DNA of 64,000 bases from Gloeocapsopsis dulcis (GTDB lineage Bacteria > Cyanobacteriota > Cyanobacteriia > Cyanobacteriales > Chroococcidiopsidaceae). Under the pieces are notes generated by a model. It worked only from the letters and a program-made list of their open reading frames with translations, had not been told where the DNA came from and did no database searches. Location: positions 3,126,001 to 3,190,000 of the forward strand of contig NZ_CP119968.1 in the NCBI RefSeq assembly GCF_032163395.1. Reading direction: 5' to 3'. Position 1 is the stretch's first letter. The number at the start of each line of letters is the position of its first letter. The translations under genes were made by a program, and so were the position numbers. Of the stretch, positions 36,826-45,255 are shown piece by piece.

Positions 36826-38118
36826 ATGAGCACCATCCGCCGCAATATTGAACCACAATCTACAAATATTCACAAAAAGTATCATCATGGGGGCACACTT
36901 CATAGGAAGATTAATATACCAACACTGCTACAGTGGCAAAGTGTAGGTTATTTTTTAACATTATTAACTGGAATAGGATTAGCAAGTCTAAGTGGGTGCG
37001 CGCGTCCTGGTAATATAACACAAACAGAACAACCGACCGCTCAACCGACTCCCCAGCAACCTGTGAGTACAACAGCGGCGATCGCCCCGATAGATCCGAA
37101 TTTTGTTGTTGCAGCCGTGCAAAAGGTAGGACCTGCAGTTGTCAGAATTAATGCTGCTAGGACAATCTCGCGACAGTTACCTGAGGAACTTGATGACCCA
37201 ATTTTACGTAGATTCTTTGGCATTCAACCGAACCCAGCACAACCGAGACAGCGAGTCGTACGCGGTACGGGTTCAGGATTTATTATCAATGCATCAGGTC
37301 AAATTTTAACGAATGCTCACGTTGTCGATGGTGCTGATCGCGTCAGTGTCACGCTCAAAGATGGTCGTACTTTTGAGGGTGAAGTGGTAGGACAAGATAT
37401 TGTAACCGATGTCGCGGTAATCCAAGTCCAAGCAAGTGACTTACCCGTCGTTCCTATTGGCAACTCAGAAGTCCTACAACCAGGTGAGTGGGTCATTGCG
37501 ATCGGTAATCCTTTAGGTTTAGATAATACCGTTACCGCAGGAATTATTAGTTCTACTGAACGCTCTACCAGTGATATTGGTGTTTCTGATAAGCGTGTTG
37601 ATTTAATTCAAACTGATACGGCGATTAATCCAGGTAACTCTGGTGGACCTTTACTGAATGCGCGTGGTGAAGTTATTGGCATGAATACAGCCATCATCAG
37701 TGGCGCTCAAGGGCTAGGGTTTGCGATTCCCATTAACACAGTACAAAATATCTCCCAACAACTGATCGCTACAGGAGAAGTGCAGCACGCTTATCTAGGT
37801 GTCCAAATGGTGACACTAACGCCAGAAGTGAGGCAGCAACTTGAGATTGAATCTGATGGTGAAATTGATGTGACAGCAGATGAGGGAGTTTTGATTATTC
37901 GTGTTGTTCCTGGTTCTCCTGCTGCTCGTGCCGGATTGCGTGCTGGTGATGTTGTTCAAACAATTAACAATCAGCCTGTAACAACAACCGAGGAAGTACA
38001 ACGCTTAGTATCAGGTAGTCAGGTAGGTAGCCAAATGCAAATTGCTGTTCAACGCAACGGGCAATCTAGACAAGTAGCCGTGAAACTAGAAAATCTTCCT
38101 GTGCAGAGTGAAAGTTAA
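36826..38118 (+). CDS. Deg/HtrA-family serine protease (HhoA/HtrA type)
   Basis: Trypsin-like periplasmic/thylakoid quality-control protease with one PDZ domain. From ATG 36826 there is a basic 45-residue leader, a membrane/signal segment ([17 protein letters not shown], possible lipobox), a Pro/Thr/Gln linker, and the protease domain with His in LTNAHVVDG, Asp in [10 protein letters not shown] and Ser in [11 protein letters not shown]. The PDZ domain follows ([23 protein letters not shown]). An upstream in-frame TTG (36766) is possible but only extends a non-conserved leader. Cyanobacteria carry HhoA, HhoB and HtrA; which one is not certain. def follows after 6 bp. Confidence 0.93.
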   Translation: MSTIRRNIEPQSTNIHKKYHHGGTLHRKINIPTLLQWQSVGYFLTLLTGIGLASLSGCARPGNITQTEQPTAQPTPQQPVSTTAAIAPIDPNFVVAAVQKVGPAVVRINAARTISRQLPEELDDPILRRFFGIQPNPAQPRQRVVRGTGSGFIINASGQILTNAHVVDGADRVSVTLKDGRTFEGEVVGQDIVTDVAVIQVQASDLPVVPIGNSEVLQPGEWVIAIGNPLGLDNTVTAGIISSTERSTSDIGVSDKRVDLIQTDTAINPGNSGGPLLNARGEVIGMNTAIISGAQGLGFAIPINTVQNISQQLIATGEVQHAYLGVQMVTLTPEVRQQLEIESDGEIDVTADEGVLIIRVVPGSPAARAGLRAGDVVQTINNQPVTTTEEVQRLVSGSQVGSQMQIAVQRNGQSRQVAVKLENLPVQSES

Positions 38119-38124
38119 TTACTT

Positions 38125-38661
38125 ATGGCAGAAATACGAGAAGTTGTGCAGCTTGGTCATCCCTTACTGCGTACCCAAGCTCAATATGTTGAAAATGTCC
38201 AAGAGCAACGCATCCAAAATTTAGTTGATGACTTAATTGCAACCGTCGGGCAAGCCAATGGTGTAGGAATTGCTGCGCCACAAGTTGCTGAGTGTTGTCG
38301 CTTATTCATTGTGGCTTCTCGCCCGAATCTGCGGTATCCCTATGCTCCAACAATGGAACCTACTGCGATGATCAATCCCAAAATCTTAGCGCACTCAACT
38401 GAAGCCGTGAAAGGCTGGGAAGGCTGTTTGAGTATTCCAGGAATTCGGGGGTTAGTACCGCGATATCAAATTGTTGAGGTGGAATATAGCGATCGCAACG
38501 GCAAGCTACAAAAGCAGGAGTTAACAGATTTTGTTGCCCGCATTTTTCAACACGAGCTGGATCATCTCGATGGCATTGTATTTTTAGATCGCATGGAGAG
38601 TACGCTGGATATTGTCACTGAGCAGGAGTATCAAAAGCAGATTGTTGCTGCTTCTTCATAA
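38125..38661 (+). CDS. def: Peptide deformylase
   Basis: Iron/zinc metallo-enzyme removing the N-formyl group from nascent proteins. The 178-residue sequence has all three motifs: GVGIAAPQV, EGCLSIPG (metal Cys) and QHELDHLDG (two metal His and catalytic Glu). C-terminal tail of about 20 residues is typical of type 1B enzymes. It lies 6 bp after the Deg-type protease gene, so the two form an operon linking nascent-chain processing and protein quality control. Confidence 0.96.
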   Translation: MAEIREVVQLGHPLLRTQAQYVENVQEQRIQNLVDDLIATVGQANGVGIAAPQVAECCRLFIVASRPNLRYPYAPTMEPTAMINPKILAHSTEAVKGWEGCLSIPGIRGLVPRYQIVEVEYSDRNGKLQKQELTDFVARIFQHELDHLDGIVFLDRMESTLDIVTEQEYQKQIVAASS

Positions 38662-38860
38662 ATACTTGCTGGGTCACTTAGATTATCGGTAGGGGTAGTA
38701 TTTTCAAGATGTCGATGAGGAGTTGTTGAAGCCAGAGCAAACAAACATTAGTCACTACGTTCAAGGTCTGTAGAGTTTTTCTGTTTCGTGTGATAGCTTG
38801 AGCCACAATAGAACCAGTTCTCAAAGCATTCTGAAAACCGTTGATGATTTTACAACGTTG

Positions 38861-39382
38861 ATGCGGATACGCGAAGCGGCGATATCAGACATAAATACCT
38901 TAGCCCAGATTCATGTTGCTTCTTGGCAGACATCTTATCGAGGAATTATGCCCGATGAGTTACTTGATAACTTGTCGGTCAAGCAGTTTGAGCAAATTTG
39001 GTATAACAATCTACACAACAGGGATAGGGTTAATTTAGTTTGTCAAGTCGAAGATCAGGTGGTTGGGTGGGCTTCATTAGGAGTTAATCGAGACGATGAT
39101 ACTTCTTTATCGACAAAAGAGCTTTACGGAATATATCTATTTCCAAATCAATACCGAAGAGGATACGGAAGTGCATTGTGGGAAGCAGTTTTACAGATTT
39201 GTGTTGCTCAAAGTGCAACCCGAATAACGTTGTGGGTTCTGTATAACAATGTTAATGCTCGGCGTTTTTACGAGCAGATGGGTTGTTCGCTAGAGGAAGG
39301 GGTTATCAAAGAGGTTGAGCGTTTTGGTGTTGTGATACCAGAAGTCAGATATAGTAGGGTAATCGTTGGGGATGCCACCTAA
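38861..39382 (+). CDS. GNAT-family N-acetyltransferase
   Basis: About 173 residues of typical GNAT fold: MRIREAAISDINTLAQIHVA at the N-terminus, VVGWASLGVN, the acetyl-CoA-binding GIYLFPNQYRRGYGSALW and the closing NNVNARRFYEQMGC. I start at ATG 38861, where GNAT domains normally begin, instead of an in-frame TTG 21 codons upstream whose product is not family-like. The sequence resembles PhiNO-type or phosphinothricin-acetyltransferase-like members; substrate unknown. It precedes a decayed toxin-antitoxin pair. Confidence 0.85.
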   Translation: MRIREAAISDINTLAQIHVASWQTSYRGIMPDELLDNLSVKQFEQIWYNNLHNRDRVNLVCQVEDQVVGWASLGVNRDDDTSLSTKELYGIYLFPNQYRRGYGSALWEAVLQICVAQSATRITLWVLYNNVNARRFYEQMGCSLEEGVIKEVERFGVVIPEVRYSRVIVGDAT

Positions 39383-39608
39383 CACGGCGTTGGAGCAGCG
39401 AATAGAGCCTTTTTGCTTCGTTTACAATTCTTTTATCACCGCTCAATTGTGTTGTTAGACTACTTTATATCTTCGTGGTGGCAGTACAGCAAAGCTATCT
39501 ATTGGCGTTGGAGATTAATTGCCACAAGTTATCTGTAGAGCATACCCTTGAGGCTGTTGGTGACGCAGACGGCGAAGCCGAACACACAAACATTGAGTTA
39601 CGGCATAA

Positions 39609-39839
39609 AATCAAGGCATAGTTTCATGCAACGGATATGTTAAAACGCTTTGGGCTACGGTTCGGGAGGGGAAAATTGAGCTATTAGAATCAGCAGAGCT
39701 ACCAGAAGGAGTAACGGTGCTGGTGACACTTTTACCTGACGACGAAGCTGAGTTTTGGCTACAAGCAAGTCAAACATCCCTCAATGCAGTTTGGGACAAT
39801 GCTGAGGATGATGTATATGCCCAGCTACTCCAAGCTTGA
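39609..39839 (+). pseudogene. Antitoxin remnant of a MazEF/PemIK-like module
   Basis: The reading frame ending TGA 39837-39839 encodes a small acidic antitoxin-like protein: YVKTLWATVREGKIELLESA, then LPEGVTVLVTLLPDDEAEFW and LNAVWDNAEDDVYAQLLQA. It is open from a stop at 39606 but contains no ATG, GTG or TTG before the conserved part; the nearest ATG (39626) is in another frame and stops within six codons. The start has probably been lost by a small indel. The 3' end overlaps the toxin start by 23 bp, the usual arrangement of such pairs. Confidence 0.7.
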
Positions 39840-40147
39840 TGTTATATTGGTGCGGTATCCCTTCTCAGATTTGTCAAGTTCAAAGGTAAGACCTGCTGTT
39901 ATTGTGAGTACGTCACACCCGTCTCAAGACATCATCATTACTCCTTTAACAAGCAAAACAGGTTCTTTACTAGAAGAGGATGTTTGTGTTATCTGAGTGG
40001 GCAGTAGCCGGATTGAACATAGTGACGGCGGTCAAAAGGGGTGTGTATACAGTGCATGAAAGTCTGGTAATAAAAGTGATTGGTCAGTTGGTTGATGCTG
40101 ATGCTACAAGACTTGAACAATCTCTGCGAAGTTGGTTAGGTTTGTAG
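39817..40147 (+). pseudogene. Frameshifted MazF/PemK-like toxin
   Basis: From ATG 39817 the product starts like a PemK/MazF ribonuclease (YSKLDVILVRYPFSDL, KVRPAVIVST, IIITPLTSKTG) but hits a stop at 39994. In the adjacent frame from 39983 the family continues without a break: FVLSEWAVAGLNIVTAVKRG, YTVHESLVIKVIGQL and LEQSLRSWLGL, ending TAG 40145-40147. A single extra base near 39979-39983 (GAAGAGGATGTTTGTG) explains the break. The toxin would be about 109 residues if repaired. Probably inactive unless sequencing error or programmed frameshifting is involved. Confidence 0.85.
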
Positions 40148-40389
40148 TTTGAAGAGGCGGTAACTATCTGTGGTTTTCCTTGGAACATGACCATTGCAGT
40201 TGAGCGGACTAAAAATGCTTTTAGCGGGGTTACGCAGGATTTTTTTAGGCGGCTCACTAATTGCGTACAACCATTTGATGCAGCCAATGGTAATTAAGGA
40301 TAGCTGACTTTAACTAATCGCTTGCTGATAAACAAGATGCCTGTCCTACTCACTGTAAGCTAGAAAAGAGCAGCACGAAACATGAGATC

Positions 40390-41124
40390 ATGGCAGAAAT
40401 TCCGAAAACACTGGAACAGGCGATCGCACAAGCCCAAGGAGCAACACAAGCGGCGATCGCTGATGGTTATTCGCTACTACAAATTGAGATTGTCATTCCA
40501 GAACTCAACCCTATGCCAGTTGCTGAGCAGTTTCTTCCAGCATTGGATTCTTTTGGTAATCAACTTAAGGTTTTCTTTCCTGATGCTGGTGCTGCGGCGC
40601 TGGCGCGTCGTGATTGGGGAGCAGTGCCATTTAAGATACTCGATATTGGTACTGGCAGAGTTCCTGTAGAGGAGCAAGTTCTCCCTGAAGATGAAGCCTT
40701 TTTGTTTATTGCACCTTCCGCAGTCGAAGTTGCTCAAGTAGAAAAACTATATCACGCAGTCGGAGAGCGGCCTTTTATTTTACTGAATCCTCGGCTTGAA
40801 GATGTTTCAATCGTTGGTATCGGTTATGCAGGACGGCAGTTGCGAGCGCGTTTTCTTAATACTATTGAATCTTGTTACTATTTAAGACCACTTGATGATG
40901 CGGCCTTATTTCGTTGTTATCCCTCTCCTTGGCAAGTTTGGTTAGAAAATAAGGATGGCGAATATCAATTGATTGCCGAACAGCCGAATAAACCCGCGGG
41001 TGATGAACTTGACTTAATTTTGTCAGGCAATAGTCCACAACAAGTTGGCGACTCGCCTATACAAGCTAAAAAGCCTGGGATATTTGCGAGTATGCAACGA
41101 TTTTTACGCACTTTAAGTCGATAA
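40390..41124 (+). CDS. DUF1995 domain protein (LPA3-like)
   Basis: A 244-residue soluble protein of the DUF1995 family shared by cyanobacteria and plant chloroplasts; plant member LPA3 helps photosystem II assembly. Visible family features: N-terminal IPKTLEQAIAQAQGATQAAI and LQIEIVIPELNPM, the central IAPSAVEVAQVEKLY and PFILLNPRLED, and GYAGRQLRARFLNTIESCYYL followed by WQVWLE. No membrane segment. The last 40 residues are variable. The exact biochemical role is unknown, but a role in photosynthetic complex biogenesis is plausible from the family. Confidence 0.85.
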   Translation: MAEIPKTLEQAIAQAQGATQAAIADGYSLLQIEIVIPELNPMPVAEQFLPALDSFGNQLKVFFPDAGAAALARRDWGAVPFKILDIGTGRVPVEEQVLPEDEAFLFIAPSAVEVAQVEKLYHAVGERPFILLNPRLEDVSIVGIGYAGRQLRARFLNTIESCYYLRPLDDAALFRCYPSPWQVWLENKDGEYQLIAEQPNKPAGDELDLILSGNSPQQVGDSPIQAKKPGIFASMQRFLRTLSR

Positions 41125-41132
41125 GTTGAAAA

Positions 41133-41230
41133 AGTTTTGAGTTTTGAGTTAAGCAGGTGATAAATATTTTCTAAAGTTCAAAACGTGCTAACGCACCGCT
41201 ACGCTAACAAAATTCATAATTCATAACTCT
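41133..41230. repeat. Heptamer repeat cluster
   Basis: AGTTTTGAGTTTTGAGTT, then CTAACGCACCGCTACGCTAACAAAATTCATAATTCATAACTC, matching the text around 2079-2126. Lies between the DUF1995 and ChaC-like genes. Confidence 0.65.
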
Positions 41231-41291
41231 GCTCAGAGGGTTATGAAAAATTGTTTTGCTATTGTTGATACTGTGTTAAAAGCGTTTACCA

Positions 41292-42095
41292 GTGACAATA
41301 GCTTGGGTCTTTGTTAAGAATGCTGGTATTACCCCAAGTGCGGTGACGAATGCGTTGAGATTATTGATTGATGGATGTGTAATGAGTGACGGTCAAGGAA
41401 TTATTGCGTTAACTCGTGCTTACCTGGAATCACGAAAATTACAGGAGCTAGTAGTACAGTCAGGCTTAGATCTGCGTGTCTTGAATGAAACAGAGCTAGA
41501 GCAGTCTATACAAGATATTCTCAAACAGCGATTGCGCGGAGCGCAGCGCCAAAGGCGATCGCACTCAGATGTCTGGATTTTTGCCTATGGTTCGTTAATT
41601 TGGAATCCTACTGTCAAGTTTAGCGATCACCGTGTCGGTACAATTTATGGGTGGCATCGTCGCTTTTGTCTGTGGACGCCACTTGGTAGAGGGACACCGG
41701 AGAATCCAGGATTAATGTTAGGACTCGATCGCGGTGGTAGCTGTCGCGGTATTGCCTATCGCATTCCCGCAGAAGATATCTTAGCAGAACTACTCATTCT
41801 GTGGCGGCGAGAAATGGTAGTCGGTTCCTACACTCCACGTTGGGTAAAAGTCGTTGATGGTAAAGACCGTTGGGATGCGATCGCCTTCACTATCAATCAC
41901 AGCCATGTCATGTACACAGGCAATATTTCTAATGAAGTTGTTGTTAATAGCCTAGCAACAGCTCACGGAAAACTTGGCACTTGTGCAGATTATCTCGTTC
42001 ACACAGTTGATGGTTTGATGAAGTATGGAATTTGCGACAAACCACTATTAAAACTCAAAGAGCAAGTTATGGCACAGCAACTGTTAACTCAATGA
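41292..42095 (+). CDS. ChaC-type gamma-glutamylcyclotransferase
   Basis: Glutathione-specific gamma-glutamylcyclotransferase family, 267 residues. The ChaC domain begins near residue 95 with the family hallmark VWIFAYGSLIWNP, then GWHRRFCLWTPLGRGTP, LGLDRGGSCRGIAYRI and the region with catalytic acidic residue (LWRREMVVG), ending in VHTVDGLMKYGI. The reaction releases 5-oxoproline and Cys-Gly from glutathione. The first 30 residues from GTG 41292 are not family-like; ATG 41382 is an alternative start giving 237 residues. Interestingly, a pyroglutamyl-peptidase-like gene is in the same window (58616), but 16 kb away. Confidence 0.87.
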   Translation: MTIAWVFVKNAGITPSAVTNALRLLIDGCVMSDGQGIIALTRAYLESRKLQELVVQSGLDLRVLNETELEQSIQDILKQRLRGAQRQRRSHSDVWIFAYGSLIWNPTVKFSDHRVGTIYGWHRRFCLWTPLGRGTPENPGLMLGLDRGGSCRGIAYRIPAEDILAELLILWRREMVVGSYTPRWVKVVDGKDRWDAIAFTINHSHVMYTGNISNEVVVNSLATAHGKLGTCADYLVHTVDGLMKYGICDKPLLKLKEQVMAQQLLTQ

Positions 42096-42123
42096 ATTGC
42101 CAATGCCATTTGACTATCATGCT

Positions 42124-42504
42124 TTAACTAGAAACTGTATCTAAAGGCTCGCAAAATTGATCCATACCCTGTTGTAAGACGTACATGAGAACAGGAACTG
42201 CTAACAGCGGTGGACAAAGCCTTGTTGTCGCTAAGTATCTGATAACTGAAGCATAGTCATCACTCAGTAATGCGTTTCTATTGTCTTCACGGCAGATAAT
42301 CGCACGACATTTTTTTGCCAAGCTGTCTAACCATTCTGCATTGGCAATGTCTGGTTGTTGCCCTACTCGAATTGCTAATACCATTGCCGCATCTTCCAAA
42401 TTACCCTCACAATCTTCTATTTCTGCAAGGGCGGCTGAGGTGTCGGGATAGCCTTGTAACTTTTCCCGAAATTTGGCAATATCTTCTGATGTAACTTGAG
42501 TCAT
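42124..42504 (-). CDS. Conserved-looking hypothetical protein, 126 residues
   Basis: I do not recognise this family. The product is mostly alpha-helical, mildly acidic, with no signal peptide. The segment EDCEGNLEDAAMVLAIRVG resembles a UBA-like three-helix pattern, and the C-terminal third (PPLLAVPVLMYVLQQGMDQ) is hydrophobic but too amphipathic to be a sure membrane helix. It is convergent with the ChaC-like gene (29 bp between stops). It is separated from the upstream same-strand operon by a terminator (42576-42612), so it probably has its own promoter. Confidence 0.6.
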   Translation of the reverse strand: MTQVTSEDIAKFREKLQGYPDTSAALAEIEDCEGNLEDAAMVLAIRVGQQPDIANAEWLDSLAKKCRAIICREDNRNALLSDDYASVIRYLATTRLCPPLLAVPVLMYVLQQGMDQFCEPLDTVSS

Positions 42505-42575
42505 GAAATCATTGCAACTAACTTATACCATTTTGAATCAAGAAAAGCTCGGTAAGCATTTTTTCATGACGAATA

Positions 42576-42612
42576 CCAAAGAAAAAAGCAGTGAAATCAT
42601 CTTCGCTGCTTT
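42576..42612 (-). terminator. Rho-independent terminator of the LexA-box operon
   Basis: Stem AAAGCAG(T)GAA (42585-42595) with TTC(G)CTGCTTT (42602-42612), eleven pairs including one T-G wobble and a 6-nt loop. On the minus strand it is followed by TTTTCTTT (42584-42577). It closes the operon that ends at 42665. Confidence 0.75.
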
Positions 42613-42664
42613 GATAACCTTTGCCACCAGGCTGTTGGCTAGAAAAATTAATTTGTATTTAGAA

Positions 42665-43042
42665 TTACAAACCTACGAGTTCTCTCGATTCAAAGTCAGT
42701 AAGTTGCTGTGCGATCGCTCGCCGACACTCTAATTTTGCAACACTAAATTGGTTACGGAGATATTCTAGATGGGCTAGAGCATTTGCTTTTTCTGCTGTT
42801 AACTGCAGTAATGTATTTAGTGCAGTTTGGTACTCTTGACTAACTAGCAGCAACTCAAAGCGACGCGATCGCCGTTGAGTGTCATTTTTTAAATCTGGAT
42901 CAAAAGCTGAGCGCGTGTCTGCATTACCTTCTTCGCGATTAATAAGTTGCTGCACCGCCATAATTTGAGAGTCGAGTTCATTTACCCGTTGGGCAGCTTG
43001 GGCGATCGCTGCTGGGTAATGACTCAATTGCATTGTCATCAT
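42665..43042 (-). CDS. Coiled-coil hypothetical protein, second gene of LexA-box operon
   Basis: A 125-residue protein made of two long helices separated by a polar linker: AAIAQAAQRVNELDSQIMAV, then a loop with NREEGNADTRSAFDPD and basic NDTQRRSRRFELLL, then QEYQTALNTLLQLTAEKANA and a final helix with ECRRAIAQQL. No enzymatic motif is evident; the charged coiled coil suggests an accessory or DNA-associated subunit, but that is a guess. It starts 42 bp after the upstream gene's stop, and the gap holds a GGTCAGG tandem repeat. Three possible starts (43042, 43039, 43033) exist. Confidence 0.65.
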   Translation of the reverse strand: MMTMQLSHYPAAIAQAAQRVNELDSQIMAVQQLINREEGNADTRSAFDPDLKNDTQRRSRRFELLLVSQEYQTALNTLLQLTAEKANALAHLEYLRNQFSVAKLECRRAIAQQLTDFESRELVGL

Positions 43043-43045
43043 ACA

Positions 43046-43080
43046 AGGGGTCAGGGATCAGAGGTCAGGGGTCAGGGAGG
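43046..43080. repeat. GGTCAGG heptamer tandem repeat
   Basis: AAGGGGTCAGGGATCAGAGGTCAGGGGTCAGGGAGG, about five imperfect units of 7 bp, inside the spacer of the two-gene operon. Similar degenerate units occur near 35101 and 60610. Confidence 0.7.
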
Positions 43081-43084
43081 TAGA

Positions 43085-43354
43085 TTATGCAGCTAGTTCC
43101 TTGAATTGAGCGTGCGTAGATGAACGCTCTGCAGGGCTAATCGGTAGCTGCTCGGCTTGATGCGTAGGAGCTTGCTCTAAAACTTTCACTTCAATATTGA
43201 CAGACACAAGATAAGTGCCTGGTTCTGCACCAATAGCTTCAGCAATCAATTTTGCTAGTTCTGGGCGCTTAGCGGTAATCGGATCGCGTAAAGCGCAACG
43301 ATCCCAGTCATGCTTTGCTGTTGGATTAAGGCTAAGAAGATAGTGTTTAGTCAT
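43085..43354 (-). CDS. Small hypothetical protein, first gene of LexA-box operon
   Basis: An 89-residue soluble protein I do not recognise. The first half is compact and looks conserved (HYLLSLNPTAKHDWDRCALR, DPITAKRPELAKLIAEAIG), followed by a beta-strand pair (GTYLVSVNIEVKVLEQAP) and a disordered polar tail. Upstream, at 43446-43459, is a perfect AGTACATATGTACT palindrome overlapping a TATAAT -10 element on the same strand. That strongly suggests LexA-controlled, DNA-damage-inducible transcription of this gene and the next. Function unknown. Confidence 0.65.
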   Translation of the reverse strand: MTKHYLLSLNPTAKHDWDRCALRDPITAKRPELAKLIAEAIGAEPGTYLVSVNIEVKVLEQAPTHQAEQLPISPAERSSTHAQFKELAA

Positions 43355-43440
43355 AGGACAAAAGTTTGAATTTATCCGTGATGAGTACGCCGTAGAGCCA
43401 TTGACTGCTTATGCTGAGGCTCGATGAATCTACTTCATCT

Positions 43441-43459
43441 ATTATAGTACATATGTACT
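43441..43459 (-). promoter_or_regulatory. LexA (SOS) box overlapping a TATAAT promoter
   Basis: AGTACATATGTACT (43446-43459) is a perfect 14-bp palindrome that fits the cyanobacterial LexA consensus reported for Anabaena (RGTACNNNDGTWCB). On the minus strand it runs straight into a perfect TATAAT (43446-43441), so bound repressor would block the promoter of the operon starting at 43354. Confidence 0.7.
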
Positions 43460-43644
43460 GAATTGGGGAAAATTAACTTGATTGAGTTTGGGATTTTAAG
43501 TTAAGAAAAGCTGATAAATACATGGTTTCAGGCGCTTGCAAATAGTAGCTAATACTGATTCGTGATTAGTTTTCCCGTACACCTGAAGCACCTCTGCCCT
43601 CCCCGCTCCCACATTGTCAGCATGCGCGATTGGTAGAGTCTATT

Positions 43645-43668
43645 GGGCAGGCAAGATGCCTACCCTAC
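43645..43668. repeat. Dispersed palindromic repeat, GGCAAGATGCC core
   Basis: GGGCAGGCAAGATGCCTACCCTAC. Same flanks as 32594-32617 but with the 11-bp core in inverted orientation. Confidence 0.6.
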
Positions 43669-43686
43669 ATTTCACTCTTGAAGACT

Positions 43687-45255
43687 CTAGTGGTACGCTA
43701 ACTTTTGAGGTTTGACATCAGGTTTTTTGTTACTCCAGACAGATTGCCCTGTTAGCAGTTCAGCGACATCCATGCCATTGCCAATGACTCCAGGTACACT
43801 TGGATAACCTGCACTTGCTCCTACCAAAAATAGATTAGGCAGTTCGGTGTGATATCCCAGACGATTTAAACCAACTTGTCTTGGTGTGAGTTTTGCTCCA
43901 TAAATATTTCCCTGAGGTTGCCCTAAGTAGTATTCACTCGTTGTTGGAGTACCAGGGACTTTCATGCGGGCGTAAGCATCGACATCAGGAATCAAATCTC
44001 GCACACTATGCATAATTTCCTGGTAAACTTCGCGCTTTTTGGCTTTATATGCTTTTGGATCTGTTTCATGTAAGTGTCTAAATGGCTCATAGGGACAAAC
44101 AGTTGCAATCTCTAAAACATGATGACCATAAGGAGCCATTCCTGACTCATGAGATTTCATGGTAGGGCAGGAGAGGAAAATCCAAGGATGGTGCAGGTTG
44201 CCTAATAATTGTTGCTGATAAGCTTGATTGAGGTTGCCGTTAGGGTAATACCAGATATTCCAATTGCCAATTCCATAACTTTGAGGATTAAATCTACTAT
44301 CTAACCCTAGATAGATGTTGAAGGCACTAGCGGAGTACTCATAACCAGTAAGACGCTTTAGTTCTTGTTGACTCAAAGCATGAGAATTATGCATTAACTG
44401 TACCGTCAACTTGGGGTCGAGGTCGCTGATGTAAGCAATGCTTGCTTGATAAGTTTTACCTCCAGCAGTTACGCTTTGGACTTGGTGCTGTTTGACTTCT
44501 ATATGTTCGACTGGAGTGGATAATTGAACAACACTGCCACCCGCGCGAATTGCTTCCACAATCGTTTCCACAAAGTGCTTGAAGTGATGCTTGGGGTAAT
44601 AAGCACCTTCAGAATAGTCCCAAACAAGCGCAGTATGAGTTAGTAAAGCAATTTCATTCGGTGGTAGAGCATAATCGCCACTTTGACCTGCTAGCACAGC
44701 TTGTAGCTTCGGAGAAAGCCTGACGCGATCATAAAGGTCTTGCAGTGTCCAATTTCGTTTGGTAAATAAGTTCCAATATTTCGGTAGTTTCAACCAATCT
44801 GACCATTTTTGCTCGAACCAGCTGACTTCGCGAACTAAACTATGAATTTCTTGGTGTAGCTGCTTAATTGCATCGCAATAACCATTAATAGCGTCAGCTT
44901 CTTCTGGGAAAGTTGTCAGGAGACGCGATCGCAAATTTTCCCATCCTAAAGGAATTCTAAAATCAACTTCAGGTGTCACTACGCGGTCGATACAGTCAGG
45001 ATCAAGCGAGTTAAATTCGACATCGTGTTCAATGTAGTTGAGAAACTGAGCGATCGCCTGTCCAGAGCCGCATTGTGAAATATAATGCACATCAGCACAA
45101 AAGCTGTACTCACCGTAGTCGAAAGTATGGCAACATCCACCAGGCAAATAATGTTTTTCTAAGACAGCAACTCGATATCCTTGTCGAGTTAAACATGCTG
45201 CTGCTGAAAGTCCACCTAGTCCTGCTCCCAGAATCACATAATCGAAGCTTTCCAT
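43687..45255 (-). CDS. CrtISO/phytoene-desaturase-like FAD-dependent oxidoreductase
   Basis: A 522-residue flavoprotein of the carotenoid isomerase / retinol saturase / phytoene desaturase superfamily. The N-terminal dinucleotide-binding motif is VILGAGLGGLSAAACLTRQG with VLEKHYLPGGCCHTF following; the C-terminal FAD motif is LVGASAGYPSVPGVIGNGMD. Internal landmarks include AYISDLDPKLTVQLM. True CrtISO enzymes are similar in length and layout, but cyanobacteria have several paralogues, so the substrate (carotenoid or other polyene) is not certain. It is a single gene with a 466-bp upstream gap. Confidence 0.82.
   Translation of the reverse strand: MESFDYVILGAGLGGLSAAACLTRQGYRVAVLEKHYLPGGCCHTFDYGEYSFCADVHYISQCGSGQAIAQFLNYIEHDVEFNSLDPDCIDRVVTPEVDFRIPLGWENLRSRLLTTFPEEADAINGYCDAIKQLHQEIHSLVREVSWFEQKWSDWLKLPKYWNLFTKRNWTLQDLYDRVRLSPKLQAVLAGQSGDYALPPNEIALLTHTALVWDYSEGAYYPKHHFKHFVETIVEAIRAGGSVVQLSTPVEHIEVKQHQVQSVTAGGKTYQASIAYISDLDPKLTVQLMHNSHALSQQELKRLTGYEYSASAFNIYLGLDSRFNPQSYGIGNWNIWYYPNGNLNQAYQQQLLGNLHHPWIFLSCPTMKSHESGMAPYGHHVLEIATVCPYEPFRHLHETDPKAYKAKKREVYQEIMHSVRDLIPDVDAYARMKVPGTPTTSEYYLGQPQGNIYGAKLTPRQVGLNRLGYHTELPNLFLVGASAGYPSVPGVIGNGMDVAELLTGQSVWSNKKPDVKPQKLAYH

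Noticed and set aside
39475-39621. 48-codon plus-strand frame before the antitoxin remnant
   Set aside because: Starts at GTG, has a repeat-derived GCAGACGGCGAAGCCGAAC segment inside, and matches no family I know. Could be another gene fragment, but not supportable.
43046-43080. Possible CRISPR array or riboswitch in the GGTCAGG repeat
   Set aside because: Units are 7 bp and contiguous with no spacers; it is a short tandem repeat.
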